From positions 30,556 to 94,555 of the forward strand of contig CAZNOG010000017.1 of the NCBI GenBank assembly GCA_964574635.1: 64,000 nt of DNA, written 5' to 3'. Shown here in pieces: positions 16,617-26,674 of the stretch. The translations under genes and the position numbers were made by a program. How positions within the stretch are numbered: the first letter of the stretch is position 1; every line of letters begins with the position of its first letter. The stretch is from CAZNOG01 sp964574635. Its GTDB lineage: Bacteria; Bacteroidota; Bacteroidia; Flavobacteriales_D; Cryomorphaceae. The notes under the pieces were generated by a model. That model was not told the origin of the DNA and ran no database searches. It saw only the letters and a list, made by a program, of their open reading frames with translations.

Positions 16617-17486
16617 ATGAAATCAATCGAGCCGATGTTTAAAGATACGGTATTGCGCGATAAAACCATCGTGATCACCGGTGGAGGCACCGGATTGGGC
16701 CGCTCCATGGCCACGTGCTTCTCCAAACTTGGCGCCAATATCTCCATCACTGGCAGGCGGTTGGAGGTGCTGGAGAAAACCGCTGAAAAAATTAGCGGCC
16801 AAACCGGATTTCCCGTGCTCCCCGTCGCCTGCGACGTCCGGGATCCGGACCGGGTAAGCGACATGCTCGAAGCCACCGTGGCCAAATTCGGTCGCGTGGA
16901 CGGCCTGGTCAACAACGCCGCGGGAAACTTCATCAGCCCTACAGAGAGACTGAGCCCCAACGCGTTTTCGGTGATCATCGACATCGTGTTGAAAGGCACG
17001 GCCAATTGCACCTTGGCCTTCGGCAAGCATTGGATCACGGAAAAACACCCGGCCACGGTGCTCAATATCGTCACCACTTACGCCACCACCGGTTCCGGAT
17101 ACGTCGTTCCATCGGCGTGTGCAAAAGCCGGCGTTTTGGCCATGACACGCAGCCTCGCGGTGGAGTGGGCCAAATACAACATCCGCTTCAACGCCATCGC
17201 CCCGGGCCCCTTCCCGACACAAGGAGCTTGGTCCCGACTCATGCCCGCACCCATGGCAGACAAAATCAAACTCGAAGACCGCGTGCCTCTGAGGCGACTC
17301 GGGGAACACGGGGAACTCGCCAATTTGGCTGCGTATCTCATGAGTGATTTCTCAGCGTTCATGAACGGAGAGGTCTTGACCATGGACGGAGGTGAATGGC
17401 TGCAGGGAGCGGGCCAATTCAATGGGCTCGAAGCCGTGCCCTCCGAGATGTGGGACGACATCGAAAAAGCCATTCGTACCCGATAA
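16617..17486 (+). CDS. SDR family oxidoreductase, 2,4-dienoyl-CoA reductase type
   Basis: 289-residue NAD(P)H-dependent short-chain dehydrogenase. The Rossmann motif is TGGGTGLG (21-28), followed by NNAAGNF (99-105). The usual YxxxK is replaced by SxxxK (Ser166, Lys170), with Tyr155 fifteen residues before the Lys. This spacing matches human DECR1 (Tyr199, Ser210, Lys214), so the enzyme most likely reduces the C=C of 2,4-dienoyl-CoA during beta-oxidation of unsaturated fatty acids. GPFPTQGAWSRL and the C-terminal MDGGEWLQGAGQF also fit that group. A TAATTCG element lies just upstream of the ATG. No other fatty-acid gene is adjacent. Confidence 0.88.
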   Translation: MKSIEPMFKDTVLRDKTIVITGGGTGLGRSMATCFSKLGANISITGRRLEVLEKTAEKISGQTGFPVLPVACDVRDPDRVSDMLEATVAKFGRVDGLVNNAAGNFISPTERLSPNAFSVIIDIVLKGTANCTLAFGKHWITEKHPATVLNIVTTYATTGSGYVVPSACAKAGVLAMTRSLAVEWAKYNIRFNAIAPGPFPTQGAWSRLMPAPMADKIKLEDRVPLRRLGEHGELANLAAYLMSDFSAFMNGEVLTMDGGEWLQGAGQFNGLEAVPSEMWDDIEKAIRTR

Positions 17487-17591
17487 GAGGCCTTGGGTCG
17501 AATGAAACCACCCCTTCATCAAATCAAATTGAATTAAGGTAACCTCGACAGGAGAATAAGAGTAAAAAGTCGTGATCTGCATTTTGAGACC

Positions 17592-20500
17592 ATGACTAAA
17601 AATTTTACTACTGCTCTTTTTTTCCTGTTTTTCATTCTTTTCGGGCAGTTGGGATTTGCGCAATCCGACAGTGAACACACTTTCGACGCGCACATCAATC
17701 CCGACCCCGAAAATCAATGCGCCCACACCGAAATCCATGACAAACTCATGGAAACCGACGAGGCGTTTCGAATGGAACAAATCAACAGGGAAGCCCAACT
17801 TGTACAAGCCATCCGTGACGAAAGGAACCTGGGCCGGGCAAAATCGCAGGAAATCCTTAACATTCCCTTGGTGGTACACGTCATTCACACGGGTGAAGAA
17901 TACGGCGTCGGCTCCAACATCACCGATGAACAAATCCACAGCGCAATCGCGGCGTTGAACGAGGACTTCAGGAAAATGCCCGGAACAAACGGCGACGGCG
18001 CCGGTGTCGACGTAGGCATCGAGTTTTGTTTGGCCGAACGCGACCCCGACGGCAACCCCACCACCGGCATCAACCGCGTAAACGGCTGCAGCGTACCCAA
18101 GTATTGCAACAACGGCATTACCGCGGCCGGAAACGTCGGAGCCAGCGAACTCGACGTGAAGAACCTCTCGCGTTGGCCGAATCAACAGTACTACAACATC
18201 TGGGTCGTTTCGGAAATCGAAAACAACAACGGAGGTTCCGGAATTCAGGGCTACGCCTATTTTCCGACCACCTCCGCGCGCGACGGTATCGTGGTGTTGC
18301 ACAACGCATTCGGCACCACCGGAAACTTGAAATCGTACACCAACCTCAACCGTACGCTCACGCACGAAATGGGTCACGCCCTGGCGCTGTACCACACCTT
18401 CCAAGGCATGAGTTGCGATACGGAAGTGGATTGCAACCTCCAAGGTGACCGCGTGTGCGACACACCTCCGACCACCCAAAACTCCAACTGCTACATGCCA
18501 AAGTGCAACGGTACACAGCAGGTGGAAAACTACATGGACTATACCCAAGAGGTTTGCCGCAACATGTTCACCGCCGGACAGCGCGACCGCATGCGCTTGT
18601 CCGCACTGAACTCCCGTACCAACCTTCTGAACTCGGACGTGTGTACGCCCGTTATCGTACCGGTGGCGGATGCGGGAATCAACAACATCCTCTCCCCTTC
18701 CGGACAAATCTGCTCCGAAGAGATCACCCCCGTAGTGGTGCTGAAAAACTTCGGCACGACGACCTTGACCTCAGTTGACATCGAGTACCGCACGGAAGGT
18801 GCATGGAACACTCACTCTTGGAACGGTGTACTCCTCGCAGGACAAAACACGCAAATCACCCTCCCCTCCTTCAACGGTGGATGGGGCCAAAGAACACTCG
18901 AAGCGAGAACGGTTTCACCAAACGGCCAGAATGACCCGAACAACTCCAATAATGGCAGCCAGAAAACATACACGGCTTTGGAGTCGGGGAATTCTACCGT
19001 GGTGAAAATAACCCTCGACAATAAAGGGGGTGAAATTGCATGGTCGATTCTGGACGAAGACGGAGACAGCGTTGCCGAGGGCGGAGGATACCCCAACAAT
19101 CAACTGGGTACGGTAAGAACCCACGAGCTCTGCCTCGTAGACGGTTGTTACGAATTCGTAATTACGGATACCGGAGGCAACGGATTGTGCTGCCAAAACG
19201 GCCAAGGCTCTTTCAGCATCGAGGATGGCGAAGGCAATGTCCTCGCTTCGGGAGGTCAATTCACGTCACAGGATACCAAAACGTTCTGTGTTGGAATCGA
19301 AGGCACCCCGCCCCAAGCGCAATTCTATGCTTCAACCACCAATCCTTGCCAGGGTGAGAGCGTCGATTTCACCAGCACCACGGAAGACAACGTCACGGCG
19401 TATCTGTGGAACTTCCCCGGTGGTCAACCCTCTTCATCCACGGCGCAAAATCCGTCGGGAATCCTGTATTCCACCCCCGGAACGTACACCGTCAGCCTGA
19501 CCACCTCCAATGCATTCGGCGAGGATACCGAAACGAAAACGAATTACATCACCGTGCACGAACCGACCGTCTGGTACGCCGATCTGGATGGCGACGGCTA
19601 CGGTGACCCGGACAACCACGTACTCGCGTGTTCCCAACCGGCAGGTTACGTGGGCAATGCCCAGGACTGCAACGACGGGGATGCCGACGATTGGGACAGC
19701 TGCTACGATTGCTCGGGTGTCATGAACGGCCCTGCCCAACTCGACAATTGCGGCGTTTGTGACACCGATCCCGACAATGACTGCGTACAGGACTGCGCGG
19801 GAGTCTGGGGTGGATCCGCCTACCACGACGAATGCGGTGTGTGCAACGACAACCCCGACGACGACTGCGTACAGGATTGCGCGGGTACTTGGGGCGGAAG
19901 CGCGTACTACGATGAGTGTGGAACTTGCAACGACAATCCCGAAGACGACTGCGTGCCGTGCGATGAACTTTCGATAACCCTCTCGGAGATCGTCGAGCCG
20001 AGTTGCAATGGAGCATCCGACGGGCACATCACCATTGAGGTATCCCCACAAAACGCCAACTACGAATCTACGTGGAGCACGGGCGAAACCGGGCTGACCG
20101 CACAGAATTTTGGCGCCGGCACCTACCATGTGACCGTCACCACCGAAACTTGCACACTTTTTAGGGAGTTCACCCTCGGCGAACCGGAGGCTCTGGTGGT
20201 CGAAATCACCGACATCGCCCCCGACACCTGTGACTCAGACACTCCGACGGGTAGCGTAACGCTGGCGATTTCCGGCGGAACTCCGCCCTACTCCATCCAC
20301 TGGGGAGGATCGGTGCTGACGGGCCCCTCCTTCGGCAACCTCGAAGCGGGAAGCTACCCCATCGCCGTGCGCGATGCCCACGACTGCGAAATCACCCATA
20401 CGGTGATCATTCCCACCGAAAATTGCGAGGGCTTGGATGATACCATGCTGACCAACGCATATTGCGGGCAAACCGAAGTAGGCATCCATACCGACGTGTA

Positions 20501-21548
20501 CTGTGTGGCCGTATCGGACAGCCACGGTTACCGATGGGAATTCGTGCCCAACGGCCAGCCCGAAGCCGGCTTCTCTTTCGACACGGATGCGCCGTTTTTC
20601 TCACCCCTCGACATCGCCATGATCGTTCCCGGCCAAGTGTATTCCGTGCGCGTCAAAGCCCTTCACCCCGATAAGGATTCCGATTTCGGTTTGCCTTGTG
20701 AAGTCGGGTTCGTGCTGCCCGTGCCGCACTTGCTGTTCGGAAATTGCGATGACGAAACCGCGTACATGGGCACGGATATCTACGCCACGCCCTACGCTTT
20801 TGCAGACAATTACGAGTTCGTATTCACCAATCCAGACTTTGAAAGGACCTATGTGTACTCCGGCGGTTCCAACTTCGTGACCCTTTTGCCGGAAACCGGA
20901 TTGGAAGCAGGCGTCGACTACTCCGTATCGGTGCGCATACGGTTCAACAACCGCTGGGGAGCATTCGGTTCGTCGTGCAACTTGCACATCCTTCCGGAAG
21001 GGCAAACGACCTCACTCACCGACAAGTGGTGCGGAAACGAAAATGTTAATTTCGCCACCGACGCAATTTACTTGCAACCTATCGCGGGTGCCGACGTATA
21101 TGAGTCGCAATTCATCCCGAATTCACCGGCAAAATCCCAAATCACCATTACCTCAACCACCCCATTCATCGCCTCGCATCAGCTTTCCATGCTGGACAAC
21201 AATGCATCGTACGCCGTGGTATGCCGAGCGTCGGTGCTGGGGTCTTGGACCGCTTGGGGAGATGCGTGCACCCTGGGATTTGCGGAGGAACCCGGAGAAC
21301 TCAACTTGGAAGTATATCCGGTGCCCGTTACTGCCGGCGAGCCTATCCATCTGCGAATGGTGGGAGACCGGGAAAATGTCGGAATCCAACTCGTGGACCT
21401 GACGGGTAAAACCGAGAGGAGTGAGGAAGCCGACTTTACGGACAACGAGCCCATCACTTGGGACACGGGGTCTTTAAAACCGGGAATTTACCTCATCCAA
21501 GCGGTGGACGACGGTGCAACGGTTACGAAAAAACTCATCGTGCATTAA
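17592..21548 (+). CDS. T9SS-exported M43 (pappalysin-like) metalloprotease with SprB-like repeats
   Basis: 1318-residue secreted zinc protease. In order: signal peptide ([14 protein letters not shown]); M43 catalytic domain with [11 protein letters not shown] near residue 258 and the Met-turn MDYTQ near 315; a beta-sandwich region (about 355-560) with a Cys-rich [14 protein letters not shown] segment; a PKD-like domain (about 570-655); Cys-rich DECGVC and DECGTC repeats (about 700-790); two SprB-like repeats ([13 protein letters not shown] and its neighbour, about 790-935); three Ig-like repeats of about 85-90 residues (about 940-1235); and a T9SS type A sorting domain with [15 protein letters not shown] and a KKLIVH end. 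It is exported across the outer membrane and probably surface-anchored. It stands alone as a transcription unit. Confidence 0.95.
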   Translation: MTKNFTTALFFLFFILFGQLGFAQSDSEHTFDAHINPDPENQCAHTEIHDKLMETDEAFRMEQINREAQLVQAIRDERNLGRAKSQEILNIPLVVHVIHTGEEYGVGSNITDEQIHSAIAALNEDFRKMPGTNGDGAGVDVGIEFCLAERDPDGNPTTGINRVNGCSVPKYCNNGITAAGNVGASELDVKNLSRWPNQQYYNIWVVSEIENNNGGSGIQGYAYFPTTSARDGIVVLHNAFGTTGNLKSYTNLNRTLTHEMGHALALYHTFQGMSCDTEVDCNLQGDRVCDTPPTTQNSNCYMPKCNGTQQVENYMDYTQEVCRNMFTAGQRDRMRLSALNSRTNLLNSDVCTPVIVPVADAGINNILSPSGQICSEEITPVVVLKNFGTTTLTSVDIEYRTEGAWNTHSWNGVLLAGQNTQITLPSFNGGWGQRTLEARTVSPNGQNDPNNSNNGSQKTYTALESGNSTVVKITLDNKGGEIAWSILDEDGDSVAEGGGYPNNQLGTVRTHELCLVDGCYEFVITDTGGNGLCCQNGQGSFSIEDGEGNVLASGGQFTSQDTKTFCVGIEGTPPQAQFYASTTNPCQGESVDFTSTTEDNVTAYLWNFPGGQPSSSTAQNPSGILYSTPGTYTVSLTTSNAFGEDTETKTNYITVHEPTVWYADLDGDGYGDPDNHVLACSQPAGYVGNAQDCNDGDADDWDSCYDCSGVMNGPAQLDNCGVCDTDPDNDCVQDCAGVWGGSAYHDECGVCNDNPDDDCVQDCAGTWGGSAYYDECGTCNDNPEDDCVPCDELSITLSEIVEPSCNGASDGHITIEVSPQNANYESTWSTGETGLTAQNFGAGTYHVTVTTETCTLFREFTLGEPEALVVEITDIAPDTCDSDTPTGSVTLAISGGTPPYSIHWGGSVLTGPSFGNLEAGSYPIAVRDAHDCEITHTVIIPTENCEGLDDTMLTNAYCGQTEVGIHTDVYCVAVSDSHGYRWEFVPNGQPEAGFSFDTDAPFFSPLDIAMIVPGQVYSVRVKALHPDKDSDFGLPCEVGFVLPVPHLLFGNCDDETAYMGTDIYATPYAFADNYEFVFTNPDFERTYVYSGGSNFVTLLPETGLEAGVDYSVSVRIRFNNRWGAFGSSCNLHILPEGQTTSLTDKWCGNENVNFATDAIYLQPIAGADVYESQFIPNSPAKSQITITSTTPFIASHQLSMLDNNASYAVVCRASVLGSWTAWGDACTLGFAEEPGELNLEVYPVPVTAGEPIHLRMVGDRENVGIQLVDLTGKTERSEEADFTDNEPITWDTGSLKPGIYLIQAVDDGATVTKKLIVH

Positions 21549-21584
21549 ACGCACAAGGACATTAAACGCTTAGTTTAAGGGGAG

Positions 21585-21619
21585 AAGTCGCTGTTCGGCC
21601 TACGGGTCGGCAGCGGCTT
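21585..21619 (+). terminator. Probable terminator after the M43 protease
   Basis: Nine-base stem AAGTCGCTG with CAGCGGCTT (one G-T pair), followed by a T-rich TACCTTTT. It lies 37 bases after the stop. Confidence 0.6.
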
Positions 21620-21677
21620 TACCTTTTCCGGACGGTCTGATCACCGATGAATTCACATCGTTTTCGAACAAATTGAA

Positions 21678-23576
21678 TTACCCTTCCCAATCGAGGATAT
21701 GGTCTACGGTTTCGACAGAAACGATGTGGTAATGGGGTCTCGCTTCCTCGTAAACCTCCTTCGCCCAATCCTTGTGGTCGGCGGTACTTGCCAATTCTTC
21801 GTACAAGGGCTTTAAGAACTTCCTTCTACCCACGCGAATCAAAAACTCGCGCAGTGAATCGAAGGCCGGACGGTAGTCGTTGCGGATGGCCAATTCGAAC
21901 CACGCCGCGGCGATTTCGCTGTTTTCCGATTCGGTCAATCCGAACTTCGCGTCGAGGTTTCGCATGCGGTCCACCCCGATGTCGTCGGGAAGCCCCCGGA
22001 TGAAGTACAACCACTCGTGGGTGGACCAGTCGCCGGTGTCGAAAGTCGGTCCATCCGTGTTACCCACGTTTTCCGCGTCCAAAATCGCCTGCACGGCTTC
22101 GAAACGGGTGCTTTTCGGCACGGGATGACCTTCGGGCAAGGCCGGACCGTAAATCCAGGCTTCCACGTCAGGTCTTTCGTCGAGTTCGTTCAGCAAGTGA
22201 GCGTCGAGGTATTCCACGAACTTTTCCGTGGTCATGGTTTGAAATGCGTGGGTTTTGAAATAGGTGCGCAGAAATTGGTCGAAACGTTCCCTGCCGACTT
22301 TGGCTTCGAGCCATCTCAAGAACAAACTCCCTTTCTCGTAAGCCACGTCGGTCATTCCATCGTCGGGATTGCGTCCATCGAGATCGAGGTAGAGGTGAGT
22401 GTCCCGGCTGTCGTGGCCCAATTCATCAATGGTGCGTTGCAGGTCTTGGTACCCCAACACTTTGAGCATGTCGGCGTAATCCGATCCGTATAGTTCTTCC
22501 ATGATTCGGTTCTCGAAATACACGGTAAAGCCCTCGTTCAACCAGAAGTCGTTCCAAGTGGCGTTGGTCACGAGATTTCCGCTCCAGCTATGCGCCAATT
22601 CGTGGGCTACGAGGGCGGTCAGGGATCGATCACCCGCGATAATGGTGGGCGTGGCGAAAGTAAGTCGGGGGTTTTCCATTCCTCCGAAAGGAAAACCCGG
22701 GGGCAGGAAAAGCACGTCGTACCTCTCCCATTCGTACGCGCCGTACAAACCTTCAGCGGCTTCCAGCATGTTTTGCGTATCCGCGAGTTCGTATGTCGCT
22801 TCTTCCAAAATACCCGGTTCCGCGTACACTCCGGTTTGATCGCCCAAAGAACGGAAAGCGATGTCGCCCACAGCTAGAGCCATGAGGTAGGGTGGAATGG
22901 GCTGGGACATGGTGAAGGTATACTCGTGAGAGTCGTTTTTCTCCACGGGATTTTCGGCGCTCATGAGAGCCAACATTCCTTCAGGGACGCGAATGGTGGC
23001 GTCGTACGTCACCCGGATGGAAGGCGTATCTTGAATGGGAATCCAGGAACGCGTGAGGATGGCTTGCCCTTGAGTAAACATGAAAGGCGCGGTTCCCCCG
23101 TTCGTTTGCGCAGGATCCATCCACAGGATGGCGGCGGCATTCGGGGAGGCGGAATAATCGACCGACACTTTCGAAGTGCCCTCGTGCAGTGTGATTTTGA
23201 GCGCGTCACCGGCGTCGTTTCCTTCCACGATCTCGAACTCCAAATCCTCGCCGCTTTCGTGGTCGTACGTTCGGGTGATGGTGAGATCCCGAATGTCGAG
23301 GATCAGCTCATCTCCGTCGTTTCGCTCCAAATCATAGGTGGCCGTACCGTGCAGGGATCGGGCTCCGGGATCTACGTCCAACTCGAGGGACAGATGCGTG
23401 GTGGCTACCGCGTTGGGGTCGGCGAAACTGTGTGGGTCTTTCGCGTATTTTTCCATGTCGTGTGGATTTTCGGATCGTGCTTGATCCGCTTGATTGTCAT
23501 TGCCGGCGTCGGAGGCGCACCCCATCCAGAAGAGGGCGGAGACCGAAAGGAGGTTTATCAGAACGTTTTTCATCAT
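21678..23576 (-). CDS. M1 family aminopeptidase lipoprotein (leukotriene A4 hydrolase-like)
   Basis: 632-residue zinc aminopeptidase. The signal peptide ends in WMGC (lipoprotein Cys near residue 20), then an acidic, Asn- and Gln-rich tether. The M1 core carries FPFGGMENPRLTF (GGMEN exopeptidase motif), HELAHSWSGNLV (zinc ligands, near residue 325) and WLNEGFTVYFE with the third ligand. The C-terminal third matches the helical LTA4-hydrolase C-terminal domain (PLYEELA, ARPHYHIVS). It should trim N-terminal residues from peptides at the cell surface or in the periplasm. Two adjacent ATGs (23576 and 23573) are possible. It lies 27 bases downstream of a second M1 peptidase on the same strand, so they form an operon. 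Confidence 0.93.
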   Translation of the reverse strand: MMKNVLINLLSVSALFWMGCASDAGNDNQADQARSENPHDMEKYAKDPHSFADPNAVATTHLSLELDVDPGARSLHGTATYDLERNDGDELILDIRDLTITRTYDHESGEDLEFEIVEGNDAGDALKITLHEGTSKVSVDYSASPNAAAILWMDPAQTNGGTAPFMFTQGQAILTRSWIPIQDTPSIRVTYDATIRVPEGMLALMSAENPVEKNDSHEYTFTMSQPIPPYLMALAVGDIAFRSLGDQTGVYAEPGILEEATYELADTQNMLEAAEGLYGAYEWERYDVLFLPPGFPFGGMENPRLTFATPTIIAGDRSLTALVAHELAHSWSGNLVTNATWNDFWLNEGFTVYFENRIMEELYGSDYADMLKVLGYQDLQRTIDELGHDSRDTHLYLDLDGRNPDDGMTDVAYEKGSLFLRWLEAKVGRERFDQFLRTYFKTHAFQTMTTEKFVEYLDAHLLNELDERPDVEAWIYGPALPEGHPVPKSTRFEAVQAILDAENVGNTDGPTFDTGDWSTHEWLYFIRGLPDDIGVDRMRNLDAKFGLTESENSEIAAAWFELAIRNDYRPAFDSLREFLIRVGRRKFLKPLYEELASTADHKDWAKEVYEEARPHYHIVSVETVDHILDWEG

Positions 23577-23603
23577 GAAACGGTGAAAAGAAATCAAAGG
23601 GGT

Positions 23604-25466
23604 TTAATTAGAAATGTGGATTTGCGTGTCCTCGTCGAGATTCACGATGTTGTTTTCCCGATCGATGTCGGCCAATCGACGGGACGAATCGATTTCGATC
23701 GTGGCGATTCGGTCGACGGGTATGTCGAGCTCAAAGGTGTAAGTGGTATTCGTCCAAGGCCAATCGGGCAACACTTCGTAATCGAACTCATCGCTTTCCG
23801 CGGGTTTTGAACCCCGCATCATCCGCAAGGGGATGTTGAATTGTTTGTGGGTACCGTCGTTCAAGTACACATCGAGGTCGATGGGCATGGGGAAATCGCC
23901 GATGCGCTCCAAAGTGATTTGGGTGCCGGGAACTCCACCCGACACTCGTTTGATACCGTAATCTATGGTGTTGGTGGTGTTGGCCATGTAGTGGAGGTAC
24001 CACTTCAATTGCAATCCGGACTGTTTTTCCATGACCAGCATGAAATCCATGGGTGTGGGATGCTTGAATTTCCACTCCTCGAAATACCTTTTCAGTCCGA
24101 GGTTCAGGTGTTTGTCGCCGATCACGTACCCCAGTTGCGCGGGAAACACGGCACCTTTTCCGTAGGCCGCCGCTCCGTAGGCGTAGTTGGTGAGAAACAA
24201 ATCGGCGTAGGTCGACATGGGTTCTTCCATTCCGCTTCTGGCCAAGTTGAGATAAGACCGGTAATAATTGCCCGTTCGCGTGTCCTCATCGGGGTTGAAC
24301 AAGTGGCTCATGATTCGGCTCGAGGCGTAGGTGGTAAACCCTTCGTCCATCCAGTGAAACATCACTTCGTTGGTAGCGAGTACCATTTGGTACCAAGAAT
24401 GCATGACCTCGTGGACCGTTACCCCTACGAGGCTGCTGAACTGTCTTCGTCCGGTGATCAGCGTGGCCATGGCGTACTCCATTCCGCCGTCGCCCCCTTG
24501 AATGACCGAATAAGTCGGATAAGGGTATTCCCCGAAGTGCTCTGACGCGTAGCGGAAGATCTCCGCGGTGTACTCGGGTAGCTTTTCCCAATTGTCGAGC
24601 AAGTCTTCTTCATTTTTATAGAAAAAACGCAGGTGAGGGCCATCCTCCATTTTGAGCTCCGTGTGGATGTAATCTTTGTCGGCCGCCCAAGCGAAATCAT
24701 GTACGTTTTCCGCCACGAAGCGCCACGTCAACTTGTCGCCGGCGGGGCGTTTGGGTGAGGTTCCCTCGGGCAGGTATCCCTTTCCGATTTGCTTGGCGTT
24801 TTGCAGCAATCCCGATGCGGCGACCATGTACGCAGAATCGAGGGTGATCTCCACGTCGAAATTTCCCCACACGCCGTGAAACTCTCGGCCAACGTATTCG
24901 TCGGGATGCCAACCCATGGCGTCGTATTCCGCCAACTTCGGGTACCATTGCGTCATGCTGTAGGCCACGCCTTCCTCACTGTCTCTACCGCTGCGGCGTA
25001 TCTGCAGTGGCACCTGACCCAAAAAGTCCATTTCCAACCTCACTTTCTTTCCGGGGAGGATTGGTTTTTTCAGATCCACGATCAACACGGTGCCCGACAC
25101 GCGGTAATCCAGGGATGTCTTGTTCATGGTCAGGGAGTTGACTTCGATGAAGCCGATCTCATCCGGTGCGAGTTTTGAGATGCGGTCGCCCACGCGTCGA
25201 TCGGGATCCGCGATGGTGCGCGATCGGACATCCATCATGCTTCCGGGCTGAAACGCGTTGAAGTACAAGTGGTAGTACAATGTGTGCAGGGTGTCCGGAC
25301 TGTTGTTCCAATAGGTGATTCTCTGCCAGCCGGTGAATTGATGGGTGCTGTCGTTCAATTCGATCTTCATTTCGTAATCGGCCCGCTGCTGCCAGTAATT
25401 CGAATTCTTCGCATCGGCGTTTCCGACGGCAGCCACCGCCAAAATCACAAAAAACAGTTTCCGCAT
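23604..25466 (-). CDS. Secreted M1 family metallopeptidase
   Basis: 620 residues. A signal peptide (MRKLFFVILAVAAVGNADA) is followed by an M1-like N-terminal beta domain, then GGDGGMEYAMATLI (variant of the GAMEN motif), HEVMHSW with WMDEGFTTYAS as the zinc site (near residue 352), and a C-terminal beta-sandwich. The variant substrate motif (GGMEY) separates it from classical aminopeptidases; this subgroup is common in Bacteroidota and its specificity is unknown. The ATG at 25466 is supported by the -7 element at 25500-25507. It is the first gene of a two-peptidase operon, which with the M43 and S46 enzymes points to protein and peptide feeding. Confidence 0.92.
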   Translation of the reverse strand: MRKLFFVILAVAAVGNADAKNSNYWQQRADYEMKIELNDSTHQFTGWQRITYWNNSPDTLHTLYYHLYFNAFQPGSMMDVRSRTIADPDRRVGDRISKLAPDEIGFIEVNSLTMNKTSLDYRVSGTVLIVDLKKPILPGKKVRLEMDFLGQVPLQIRRSGRDSEEGVAYSMTQWYPKLAEYDAMGWHPDEYVGREFHGVWGNFDVEITLDSAYMVAASGLLQNAKQIGKGYLPEGTSPKRPAGDKLTWRFVAENVHDFAWAADKDYIHTELKMEDGPHLRFFYKNEEDLLDNWEKLPEYTAEIFRYASEHFGEYPYPTYSVIQGGDGGMEYAMATLITGRRQFSSLVGVTVHEVMHSWYQMVLATNEVMFHWMDEGFTTYASSRIMSHLFNPDEDTRTGNYYRSYLNLARSGMEEPMSTYADLFLTNYAYGAAAYGKGAVFPAQLGYVIGDKHLNLGLKRYFEEWKFKHPTPMDFMLVMEKQSGLQLKWYLHYMANTTNTIDYGIKRVSGGVPGTQITLERIGDFPMPIDLDVYLNDGTHKQFNIPLRMMRGSKPAESDEFDYEVLPDWPWTNTTYTFELDIPVDRIATIEIDSSRRLADIDRENNIVNLDEDTQIHISN

Positions 25467-25499
25467 CGTATCTTGTCTATATGGGTTTATAAAAACACA

Positions 25500-25507
25500 C
25501 AAAGATA
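25500..25507 (-). promoter_or_regulatory. -7 promoter element TATCTTTG for the M1 peptidase operon
   Basis: Exact TAnnTTTG match on the minus strand, 33 bases before the ATG at 25466. Confidence 0.5.
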
Positions 25508-25726
25508 ATACACTTGCCAAAGGTGCCCGGATAAGCCCCGTGGGAGAGCGCGGGTGCAACCGCTTATTCGGCCATCGTTTTTCAGAGCCCGCCCAATTCC
25601 CTCATAGCCACAAACAAGGAGATCGCAGTTTCCCCGCCTACTCAGGATTCCGAAAACGAAAGTTGGAGACGAGTGAAATGCCGTATCTTTCGGGATTGGA
25701 ATAACCATATCCGAAATCAGCCCTAT

Positions 25727-26674
25727 ATGGATCTACCCCGACCACACACCCTTGAAGAGATTGCAGCCATCGTCGACTTGCCTTTCAAGGGTGACCCCTC
25801 CCACCCCGTGCAAGGAATCAACGAAATTCACGTGGTGAGAAACGGCGATCTCGCATTCGTCGACCATCCGAAATACTACGACAAGGCACTCGGCAGCGAC
25901 GCCACCACCATCCTCATCGACAAAGAAGTGGATGTACCGGAAGGCAAAGCGCTCATCCTGAGTCCGGATCCCTTCGCAACTTTCAACGCGTTGATCGCCC
26001 ACTTTTCCAACCCGCAGGAATGGGGCGAGGGAAAAGCGGACATCCACCCTACGGCGAGAGTGGCACCGAACGTAACGGTCGGGAAGAACGTCCGCATCGG
26101 CGCTCGCTCGGTGGTGCACGCCGGCGTAGTGTTGTACGACAACGTGGAAATCGGCGAAGACGTGGAAATCCACGCCAACACGGTGATCGGAAGCCATGGT
26201 TTTTACTACAAAAACCGGGGCGAGCGATACGACAAACTGCTCAGCGTGGGCAACGTGGTCATCGAAGACCACGTGGAAATCGGGGCCGGTTGCACCATCG
26301 ACAAGGGCGTGACGGGAACGACGCGCATCGGGGCACACACCAAGCTCGACAACATGGTGCACGTGGGACACGACACCACCATAGGCAGGCATTGCCTGAT
26401 CGCAGCCCAAGTGGGCATTGCGGGAACGGTGAAAATCGAAGACGACGTGACGCTATGGGGACAGGTCGGCGTGCGCAGCGACATCGTGGTGGGAAAAGGA
26501 GCCATGGTGATGGCGCAAACGGGAATTTCCAAGAGCATCGGTGGTGGCAAAACATACTTCGGCAGTCCCGTCGCCGAATCGCGGGAGAAACTCAAAGAAT
26601 TGGCCAATTCAAAGAAAATTCCTTTTATTTTGGAAGAGCTCAAGCGATTGAAAGATGCCATTCAAAAAGATTGA
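25727..26674 (+). CDS. LpxD-like UDP-3-O-acylglucosamine N-acyltransferase
   Basis: 315-residue left-handed beta-helix acyltransferase. An N-terminal uridine-binding-like domain (PVQGINEIHVVRNGDLAFVDHPKYYDKA) precedes hexapeptide repeats from ADIHPTARVAPNVTVG on. The region GSHGFYYKNRG and the catalytic-type His in DNMVHVGHDT match LpxD, which adds the second R-3-hydroxyacyl chain in lipid A synthesis. Bacteroidota often carry an extra, divergent lpxD-like paralogue, and this gene stands outside an lpx cluster, so a related modification is possible. The start at 25727 is chosen because residues from MDLPRPHTLEEI align with the family; a TATCTTTC element lies about 40 bases upstream. The end overlaps the phosphatase gene by 20 bases. 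Confidence 0.85.
   Translation: MDLPRPHTLEEIAAIVDLPFKGDPSHPVQGINEIHVVRNGDLAFVDHPKYYDKALGSDATTILIDKEVDVPEGKALILSPDPFATFNALIAHFSNPQEWGEGKADIHPTARVAPNVTVGKNVRIGARSVVHAGVVLYDNVEIGEDVEIHANTVIGSHGFYYKNRGERYDKLLSVGNVVIEDHVEIGAGCTIDKGVTGTTRIGAHTKLDNMVHVGHDTTIGRHCLIAAQVGIAGTVKIEDDVTLWGQVGVRSDIVVGKGAMVMAQTGISKSIGGGKTYFGSPVAESREKLKELANSKKIPFILEELKRLKDAIQKD

Noticed and set aside
25500..25535. CTTTGG upstream of the M1 peptidase -7 element as a -33 box
   Set aside because: Spacing to the -7 element is only about 11 bases, against about 19-21 needed, so only the -7 is reported.
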